Source: Hymenobacter jejuensis (GTDB taxonomy: Bacteria > Bacteroidota > Bacteroidia > Cytophagales > Hymenobacteraceae). Taken from it: DNA of 64,000 nucleotides. Position 1 is the stretch's first letter. Every line of letters begins with the position of its first letter. Of this stretch, positions 58,500 to 64,000 are shown piece by piece. The position numbers were made by a program, and so were the translations under genes. Location of the stretch: assembly GCF_006337165.1 (NCBI RefSeq), contig NZ_CP040896.1, positions 4,340,001-4,404,000 on the forward strand, written 5' to 3'. Below the pieces are notes generated by a model. That model was not told where the DNA came from. It was given only the letters and a program-made list of their open reading frames with translations, and did not search any database.

Positions 58500-58871
58500 C
58501 TACTCAAAAAAATCACTCGAATCCGTTTGGCTGAAGTACTTGTTCAGCGTTCCCAGATCCGCGAAAATGGGGCCGACAATGCGAAGAAAGTGCTGCACGG
58601 TTTTTTCATCATCGGCCAAAAATAACAGGCTCGCCGCGGTCGAATAGCCGCTTACGTGGTCCAGCAGCTCCGGTGCTTCTTCCTCCAGCATCGTGGTGAT
58701 GTGCTCTTCCCACGACAAGCCGCTGCCGCCAAAACCGTATTTTTCAAACAGATAAAAATACCCTTCCAGCGCCGCATCCGCTTCGACGTCGGCCGTGATG
58801 CCCCACAGAAATTCTTCCGTACGCAGGTGTTCCGGAAGGCGGTAAACTTTGAAAGGGAAGGTAGTTTCCAT
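58500..58871 (-). CDS. Immunity-protein-like (possibly Imm51 type)
   Basis: A 123-residue acidic protein. The segment YGFGGSGLSWEEHITTMLEE followed by APELLDHV resembles the G-x-G-x-SWE pattern of Imm51 immunity proteins; the rest (ADDEKTVQHFLRIVGPIFAD) is compatible. It could equally be an uncharacterised housekeeping family. No toxin gene is near. ATG 58871 (METTFPFKVYRL) is chosen over a longer, unnatural N-terminus. The zinc-ribbon gene precedes it by 14 nt (operon). Confidence 0.5.
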   Translation of the reverse strand: METTFPFKVYRLPEHLRTEEFLWGITADVEADAALEGYFYLFEKYGFGGSGLSWEEHITTMLEEEAPELLDHVSGYSTAASLLFLADDEKTVQHFLRIVGPIFADLGTLNKYFSQTDSSDFFE

Positions 58872-58885
58872 GGGGAAGCAAAAGG

Positions 58886-59236
58886 TTATTCCGAGAACTC
58901 CTCGCCGCAATTTCGGCATTGGTAGAGGGTCGTGCCGGCGTAAAAAAGGCGTTTCAGCCACGAGGTGCGCGGCACGGGCCACGCGTCGGGCGAGCCGCAG
59001 CGGGGGCAACGTTGGGGCAACGGCTCGGTGCGCTTGCGCTCAAACTCCGCCAGTATTTCCTGGGCGGCCGCCGTTTCGTCGGCTTCAATCAGAAGCTGGT
59101 AATACAGCCCGTCGCCAAACGGCAGCGACGGCGGTCCGCACGTCTTGACCAACGACACGATCTCGGCGTCGAGCAGTTGATTGTACAGCCCCACCGCTTC
59201 GGCGTAAGTCAGGTAATTGGCAGCCGGGACGAGCAT
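58886..59236 (-). CDS. DUF2007-like N-terminus fused to a zinc ribbon
   Basis: A 116-residue cytoplasmic protein. Residues 1-68 (ANYLTYAEAVGLYNQLLDAE IVSLVKT ... YQLLIEADETAAAQEILAEF) fit the DUF2007 putative signal-transducing fold, and residues 75-114 hold two CxxC pairs (RCPRCGSPDAWPVP, YQCRNCGEEFSE) of a zinc ribbon. It forms an operon with the downstream immunity-like gene. Confidence 0.7.
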   Translation of the reverse strand: MLVPAANYLTYAEAVGLYNQLLDAEIVSLVKTCGPPSLPFGDGLYYQLLIEADETAAAQEILAEFERKRTEPLPQRCPRCGSPDAWPVPRTSWLKRLFYAGTTLYQCRNCGEEFSE

Positions 59237-59252
59237 TTTTAGGTAAATTTAT

Positions 59253-59275
59253 AAATAATTGATTGTCAATTATTT
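59253..59275. repeat. 23-bp palindrome, copy (1 mismatch)
   Basis: It differs only at position 13; the flanks extend the dyad to ATAAATAA...TTATTTAT. Lies in a 62-bp gap between minus-strand genes, 17 nt upstream of a start codon. Confidence 0.85.
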
Positions 59276-59298
59276 ATGTAATAACGCAGAAGTGCCTG

Positions 59299-59877
59299 CT
59301 ACCGACGATTTCGGCGGGCGGGCAACTTGCTGCGCAGGCGGTACACGTACAGCAGCAGAGCCGCACACAGCAACGCCAGTACCGCGGCCAGTAGTTCGCG
59401 GCTGGTGCGGGCCTGGGTGGCTTCGGCGGCAGTTTCCTGGGCATCGCGCAGCTTGGCCTCGCGCTGTTTATCGCGCTCTTTGAGGTTGTCGATCTGGTTT
59501 TGCAGGTCGTAGAAGCGCTGGCGTGTAGAGGTTTGGTCGCCTTGGGCGACCGAAATCTGTTGTTCGGCTTGTGTTTTTTCGGCGACGATGGCCGCCGTGC
59601 GGCGCAGCGCGCTTTCCTTCACGGCCTGCACCACTTCGGTGTCCTTGCGAATGATGCCTTTGAGGGCATCGACCACGTCCTGCAAATCCTTTTTGGAGGG
59701 CTTGTTGCCGAACAGGCTGTTGCGCTGGGCATTGGCTTCTTCGTACTGCCGCACCAAGGCTTCGCGCTCCCGAATCAGGCGCGGCACGGGGTCGTCGGTA
59801 GGCGGGGTGGGCTGCTGGGCTGCCGCGGTAAATGCGGTGAAAAACAGGAATAACAAAGGCAAAAAACGGTGCATCAT
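59299..59877 (-). CDS. Exported coiled-coil protein with C-terminal anchor
   Basis: A 192-residue precursor: signal peptide (MMHRFLPLLFLFFTAFTAAA), coiled coil (about 30-155, e.g. RFYDLQNQIDNLKERDKQRE), and a C-terminal membrane helix (about 164-182, ELLAAVLALLCAALLLYVYR) with a short basic cytoplasmic tail. It probably spans from membrane into periplasm. Function unknown; located upstream of no obvious partner. Confidence 0.7.
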   Translation of the reverse strand: MMHRFLPLLFLFFTAFTAAAQQPTPPTDDPVPRLIREREALVRQYEEANAQRNSLFGNKPSKKDLQDVVDALKGIIRKDTEVVQAVKESALRRTAAIVAEKTQAEQQISVAQGDQTSTRQRFYDLQNQIDNLKERDKQREAKLRDAQETAAEATQARTSRELLAAVLALLCAALLLYVYRLRSKLPARRNRR

Positions 59878-59992
59878 GGCGCAAAGTAACACGGAAGCGG
59901 CCAGTCGCGCGCACTTGTGGCACGCAACCAAGGGGCGTTGGGGCCCTATCGCACGAATGGAAGCGGCAAATTCGCGCCGGTGCCTTCAGCCC

Positions 59993-60844
59993 TTACTTGC
60001 GGGCCGGCGCGAACGGACGCGTCCAGAGCAGCACCGCCGCGGCGGTGCTGGCCGTGAGAAAGCGCAAATCACTCTGCAAACCGCTTTTTAGCCAGATTTT
60101 ACCCTGTGGCGTTTGCAAATCGACCAGCGCAATAGGCTCGTTGTGGTAGATGATTTCGTAACCCACAAACTGCGGGGCGGGCAAAGGTTCGGGGGCACCG
60201 GTTTGGGGGTTCGGGGCCATGCGGCGCACATCCTGCCGGATGGCCAGCAGCACGCGGTCTTGGTCGCCGACGAGGCCCACCGTGGCCGGTACACTGGCGG
60301 CCGTTTCAGGAGTGGGTATGTCACTGCCCAGCAGAATGTTCCAGACGTTCGTGGAGTCCAGGCGTGGGCCCAGAATAACGCCCGTGAAGGCTTCGGCGTG
60401 CGACCTGGCAAACGTGGCTGCATCCTTTCCCCACAGCGGCGACAGCGTTTGAAGCTCCCGGTTGCTGACGTTTTTGGCCCCGTAGAAATCGGCCCAGTGC
60501 GTTGTGCGGTCGTGGATGGAGAATTGCAGCTTATTGGGCGCATTTTTCAGCCGCGCCATGTAGGGCAAATCCAGTACATCGAGTACCGGCGAACCGCCCG
60601 TGCCCGTGCGCAGCTGCGGCCCGCCCAGCGGCCGCGACGGCGACCAACCGCGGCGAAGCTGATCGGTCTGGAAGTCGCCAAACGACACTTTGTGCTCAAA
60701 CGTCCATTGCGCCAAGCCTTCTACCGGCAACTCGTCGGCGCCCGCCGCAAAAGCCGGGGGTGCCACCTCCGACTGCACCGCCGCGACTCCACAACCAGCC
60801 AGAATGCATAAAACCAGCAGGATCAGCGGAGTCAGTCGTTTCAT
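59993..60844 (-). CDS. Lipoprotein of unknown function next to MMPL exporter
   Basis: A 283-residue lipoprotein (lipobox ILAGC, Cys18). The mature part begins with a Ser/Ala/Pro linker; body beta-rich (FGDFQTDQLRRGWSPSRPLG ... KNAPNKLQFSIHDRTTHWAD FYG ... LQTPQGKIWLKSGLQSDLRF). No family recognised. It lies downstream (120 nt) of the exporter gene on the same strand and may be its outer-membrane or periplasmic partner. Confidence 0.65.
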   Translation of the reverse strand: MKRLTPLILLVLCILAGCGVAAVQSEVAPPAFAAGADELPVEGLAQWTFEHKVSFGDFQTDQLRRGWSPSRPLGGPQLRTGTGGSPVLDVLDLPYMARLKNAPNKLQFSIHDRTTHWADFYGAKNVSNRELQTLSPLWGKDAATFARSHAEAFTGVILGPRLDSTNVWNILLGSDIPTPETAASVPATVGLVGDQDRVLLAIRQDVRRMAPNPQTGAPEPLPAPQFVGYEIIYHNEPIALVDLQTPQGKIWLKSGLQSDLRFLTASTAAAVLLWTRPFAPARK

Positions 60845-60964
60845 AGGGTGCCAAAATAGGAGTGGGGAAAGCCAAACGGTCGGGGCCCCAAATTTGACAC
60901 AAAAAAATCAAGCTACCATCCAATTTGCCAAGCGCCGTGCATCGCTGCCTCTCGCGATCGCTGC

Positions 60965-63265
60965 TTACCCACCTAGCGCGGGCACCGGTTGGCGAATCTC
61001 CTTGACCTTGTGCTTGTAGAAATAAATAATCAGGATGGGCAGCAGCGTCAGCTCGGCTACTACGCCGAAGAGCAGCGTCAGGCCGATGAGCAGGCCCACG
61101 TAAAATGTGCCGTCGAAGGAGGAAAAGATCAGCGTAGAGAAGCCGCCTACCAGAATCAACGACGTGACAATCACGGCTTTACCGGCCATCAGGTAAGTCT
61201 TGCGCACCGCCTTGAACAGGTTGGGTTCGTGTTGCAACGTCAGCTTTAGCTTGCTGATGAAGTGGATGGTATCGTCGACGGCAATGCCAAAGGCGATGGT
61301 GAAGATGATGCTCGTGCTGACCTTCATGCTTACGCCCGCCAAGCCCATCACCCCGGCCACGATCAGGATGGGTACTAAGTTGGGGATGAGCACGATAGCG
61401 GTCATGCGCAACGAGCGGAACAGCGCCAGCACGATGATCGTGACCATCACAATGTCGATGCTCATGCCCGAGATCATGTTCAGGGTGAGGTTTTCGTTAT
61501 TCTTGTCGATGAGGTTGGCCGAGCCGGTGAGGCGCGTGCGCACGACGGTCGAGTCGGTTTGTTGGCGCAGAAACCGGCGCAGATTGGCGTTGAGCGCATC
61601 GGCTTTGATGCTGCCTACGTCGGGCATGCGGCCGGTGATGCGACCCTCGCGACCGTCGGGCAGCGCCAGCGCGCGGAACTCTGGCTTTTTGCGGAACAGC
61701 TTGATTTTGTTGACGATACGCCGCAGCTCCGATTCTGAATCCGGCAGCCGGTATTCTTCCACCAGGCCGCCCTTGAGCGCCTTTCGCACCGATTTGACGA
61801 TGGTAACCGGCGAGGCCAGGAAGTTCAGCCCGTAGTCGCGTTGGAGGTAGTTTTCGATGCGCTCGGTTTGGCGCAGCACGGCAAGGTCGTACACGGTGCG
61901 GCCGTCGGCGGGCTGTAAATCCAGCTCAAAAGGCCGCACGCCGGCAAAATGCCGCTCAAAAAACCGGAAATCCAGCTTCACCGGGTCGTTCTTCGACAGA
62001 TCATCTAGCAGCGCCGAGTTAATCCGGATTTGCATGGCTGAGGCAATGGAAGCGGCTAATATTAAGCCACTTACCGTTACCACCAAGCGGCGGCGGGCCA
62101 GCACCGTCCGGAACATGCGCCCCAGCACGCCATCCCAGCTGTGGCCCTGCGACCGCGGCACGCGCAGTTGCGGCTTTTTCAGGAGCATGAGCATGGCCGG
62201 CAGCAGCGTAAACGACAGCAAAAACGTGAGCAGCACGGCAATGCCCGTAAACAGGCCGAAGTTGTAAATCGGACGTATCGTGCTGGTCATCAGCGTGAAA
62301 AAGCCAATGCTGGTGGTCAGAGCCGAAAGCCCCGAGCCAAACCCCGATTCTTTTAAGGTAATCAGCAGGGCTTCGCGCTTAGCCGTGCCATAGCCCAGCT
62401 CCGTTACGTAGCGCGTGATGATGTGAATGGTGTCGGACATGCCTACCACGAACAGCATCACCGGCAACAGGGCCGTCATCAGATCAATGCTCACACCGCA
62501 CGCCGACATCAGCCCCAACCCCCACAAAATCGCGCCCAGCACCACTACCAGCGGCAACACCACGCCCCACCACGTGCGAAAAGTAAACCACAGCAACACC
62601 GTCACGAGCACCACCGACAGCGACATAAACACCATCAGCTCGCGTTGCAGCCGATCGACGAAAATGGACTGGGCAACCAGCTTGCCGGCCAAGTGGTATT
62701 GATTCTCCGCGAAGCCCTGCCGCGCCAACTCGGTGCGCACGGCTGCGAGCATGGAGTCGCCGGGGGGCTTGCTGAGGTTGGGCGAGGTCTGGAACAAAAT
62801 CGTGACGGCGCGGGCATCGCGGGCAATGAGGTTGTCGACGAGGCCCGGCGTGCGGTACACCAGCGCCGAATCGGCGGCGCGGCGGGCGGGCTCGGCAGGG
62901 TGGAGGTAGGGCACGTTGAACACGCCCAGCCCTTCCACTACCGGATTGGTAGCGTTGGTAGGCGAGGTAACATGCTCAATATGTGGACGTTGCTGAATAA
63001 AGCGCGTGAGCGAGTCAACGTGCGTCAGAAATTGTGAATCGAAGACGGTGCGGCCCGCCGGCGCTTCCAGTCCCAGCAGCACGTAATCGTTGTCGTTGCC
63101 GAAGCGCGCCGAATATTTCTCGTAATAGGCCAGATCGGGGTCGCCGGCCGGATAGAAATCGTTGAAATTGTAGTTAAAGCGCAGTTGCGCCACAAAATAG
63201 ACGCTCAGGCCGGTGAGCAGCACCAGCACGAGCAGAATAAGATGACTGAGTTTGCGAAGCGGCAT
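60965..63265 (-). CDS. RND-superfamily exporter (MMPL type)
   Basis: A 766-residue inner-membrane protein with 12 predicted helices in two halves, each with a large periplasmic domain (residues about 35-220 and 395-600). The paired motifs GMSDTIHIITRYVTELG and FGIAVDDTIHFISKLKL (proton-relay Asp) mark MMPL/RND transporters. These export lipids, hopanoids or carotenoid-like hydrophobic compounds; the substrate is unknown. ATG 63265 (MPLRKLSHLILLVLVLL) is the natural start. Confidence 0.9.
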   Translation of the reverse strand: MPLRKLSHLILLVLVLLTGLSVYFVAQLRFNYNFNDFYPAGDPDLAYYEKYSARFGNDNDYVLLGLEAPAGRTVFDSQFLTHVDSLTRFIQQRPHIEHVTSPTNATNPVVEGLGVFNVPYLHPAEPARRAADSALVYRTPGLVDNLIARDARAVTILFQTSPNLSKPPGDSMLAAVRTELARQGFAENQYHLAGKLVAQSIFVDRLQRELMVFMSLSVVLVTVLLWFTFRTWWGVVLPLVVVLGAILWGLGLMSACGVSIDLMTALLPVMLFVVGMSDTIHIITRYVTELGYGTAKREALLITLKESGFGSGLSALTTSIGFFTLMTSTIRPIYNFGLFTGIAVLLTFLLSFTLLPAMLMLLKKPQLRVPRSQGHSWDGVLGRMFRTVLARRRLVVTVSGLILAASIASAMQIRINSALLDDLSKNDPVKLDFRFFERHFAGVRPFELDLQPADGRTVYDLAVLRQTERIENYLQRDYGLNFLASPVTIVKSVRKALKGGLVEEYRLPDSESELRRIVNKIKLFRKKPEFRALALPDGREGRITGRMPDVGSIKADALNANLRRFLRQQTDSTVVRTRLTGSANLIDKNNENLTLNMISGMSIDIVMVTIIVLALFRSLRMTAIVLIPNLVPILIVAGVMGLAGVSMKVSTSIIFTIAFGIAVDDTIHFISKLKLTLQHEPNLFKAVRKTYLMAGKAVIVTSLILVGGFSTLIFSSFDGTFYVGLLIGLTLLFGVVAELTLLPILIIYFYKHKVKEIRQPVPALGG

Positions 63266-63467
63266 GAGCACAGAACCGCGAAGCAGTGCTTCGCGCGGGT
63301 AAAAAGTAACGGTTCTTCCGCCAGGCAGAAGCCGCACGGATGGGGCCGCGAGCGTTGAAATCGCGGGGCGTTTCGTACTTTAGGGTCGGCGGAAAACCGG
63401 TACGAAGACGTAGTCAAGCCAACCGCGCCCCGCTGGCTTTTGTTTCCTCATCCTTAGATTATTCCCC

Positions 63468-63671
63468 ATGAAAAACGTTCTGTTGGCCCTCGCACTTTTC
63501 GCTTTCGTTGGCACCGCTTCCGCTCACGGCGACAAAGACGGCAAAAAAGGCAAAAAGGAATCTTGCGCCATGAAAGGCACCGACGCCTGCTGCATGAAGA
63601 AAGGTGCCAAAACAGCCGCGGGAAAAGCCAAAACCGCCACTACGGAAACTGCTGCTACGAAGTCACTGTAA
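63468..63671 (+). CDS. Small secreted Lys-rich protein with Cys cluster
   Basis: A 67-residue precursor: signal peptide (MKNVLLALALFAFVGTASA, cleaved before HGDKD) and a 48-residue mature part (GKKGKKESCAMKGTDACCMK KGAKTAAGKA) with Cys residues 33, 41 and 42. Same design as the protein at 33.2 kb. The HG and Cys residues could bind metal. The stop codon TAA is inside a copy of the 23-bp palindrome. Confidence 0.7.
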   Translation: MKNVLLALALFAFVGTASAHGDKDGKKGKKESCAMKGTDACCMKKGAKTAAGKAKTATTETAATKSL

Positions 63672-63692
63672 GTATTTGTTAATCAGATATTT
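63670..63692. repeat. 23-bp palindrome, copy at a stop codon (2 mismatches)
   Basis: It deviates at positions 10 and 17; its first two bases belong to the stop codon of the small Lys-rich protein. Confidence 0.75.
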
Positions 63693-63697
63693 GCAAT

Positions 63698-63728
63698 AAA
63701 AAGCCATCTATAGCATAAATGGCTTTTT
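63698..63728 (+). terminator. Terminator of the small Lys-rich protein gene
   Basis: Arms AAAAAGCCAT / ATGGCTTTTT (63698-63707, 63719-63728), 11-nt loop, T-run. Confidence 0.85.
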
Positions 63729-63762
63729 TTATCTAATAATTGTAGGAAATTGTTTAATAGCT

Positions 63763-64000
63763 GTGCCAAGGATCGAAATACAGACCATCGTTCATGCACC
63801 TCAAGGGGTCTGTTATCAACTAGCCCTTAGCACTGATCTACACACGGTTTCCACTAAGCAGACTCAGGAGAAAATCATTGCTGGGGTAAGAACTGGAATT
63901 CTGCAACTTGGCGATACAGTAACGTTTCGGGCACGGCATTTTGGATTCTGGCTAACCCTGACTAGTCAGATAACTGAAGCCGAAGCACCCGACTATTTTT
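63763..64000 (+). CDS. SRPBCC-family protein, truncated by window edge
   Basis: An open frame from GTG 63763 runs to the window end (79 codons). It reads PRIEIQTIVHAPQGVCYQLA, then TDLHTVSTKQTQEKIIAGVR TG and TFRARHFGFWLTLTSQITEA, matching the SRPBCC/START-like proteins that start with xIxxxTxIxAPxxxVFDLxxxxDLHxxSxxxTxE. These bind hydrophobic ligands in a helix-grip pocket. The start follows an AT-rich region; no ATG is available. The C-terminal half is missing. Confidence 0.75.
   Translation, partial: MPRIEIQTIVHAPQGVCYQLALSTDLHTVSTKQTQEKIIAGVRTGILQLGDTVTFRARHFGFWLTLTSQITEAEAPDYF

Noticed and set aside
1..64000. tRNA, rRNA, CRISPR arrays
   Set aside because: No cloverleaf with a TTCGA-type arm, no rRNA segments and no regularly spaced direct repeats were found.

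Overview
The window is a GC-rich, gene-dense chromosomal segment of a Bacteroidota bacterium, most likely Cytophagales and close to Hymenobacter. The evidence is: promoters of the TAnnTTTG type with little Shine-Dalgarno signal; a type III glutamine synthetase; the long insert-containing form of IspG; a Bacteroidota LptE-type lipoprotein in a cluster with a sigma-54 activator, SecG and GroES/GroEL; a Porin_10-like outer-membrane protein; and several families otherwise seen mostly in this phylum. No rRNA, tRNA, CRISPR array or intact insertion sequence was found.

Layout. 1-6 kb (minus strand): miaB, a sigma-54 activator without receiver domain, lptE, a TPR-tailed acidic protein, secG, groES and the first codons of groEL, an envelope-biogenesis/chaperone cluster. 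6-11.7 kb (minus): a chorismate-utilising pabB-type enzyme, a TPR protein, a coiled-coil zinc-ribbon/Nif3 pair and a SMUG2-like DNA glycosylase. 11.9-15.6 kb (plus): lpxK, a putative porin, miaE. 15.7-20.5 kb: a GH2 glycosidase, a secreted protein usually mislabelled asparagine synthetase B, a MacB/FtsX-type permease. 20.5-22.2 kb is an accessory patch: palindromic elements, a frameshifted immunity-like gene and an AT-rich HTH protein. 22.2-28.5 kb: mtaB, an LtaS/sulfatase-like membrane enzyme and glnA type III. 28.6-34.8 kb: small secreted or unknown proteins, a quinone oxidoreductase, a lactonase and two thioredoxin-fold proteins. 34.9-45 kb: ispG, a HAD phosphatase, a PAP2 phosphatase, leuS and a CrtA-like carotenoid oxygenase. 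45-53 kb: AcpH, a SlyD-like isomerase and the glycerol cluster glpD-glpK-glpF. 53-64 kb: a duplicated DUF4394 lipoprotein, a UPF1-like helicase, immunity-like and zinc-ribbon proteins, an MMPL/RND exporter, and a truncated SRPBCC gene at the right edge.

How the genes connect. Three tRNA A37 modifiers (MiaB, MiaE, MtaB) lie within 19 kb. IspG (MEP pathway) and the CrtA-like oxygenase point to carotenoid production. GlpF, GlpK and GlpD take glycerol to dihydroxyacetone phosphate. LpxK and LptE serve lipopolysaccharide synthesis and transport.

The most unusual signal is not a gene. An AT-rich 23-bp palindrome, made of half-sites AAnTAnTTGAT and ATCAAnTAnTT around one free base, recurs at least 11 times (8 copies with two or fewer mismatches). 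Most copies sit at gene ends; two lie inside coding sequence, and one perfect copy forms the tip of a 55-nt hairpin. Larger REP/MITE-like palindromes of at least three families (near 20.8, 41.3, 50.7 and 58.4 kb) are also present. I know of no described function for the 23-bp motif.
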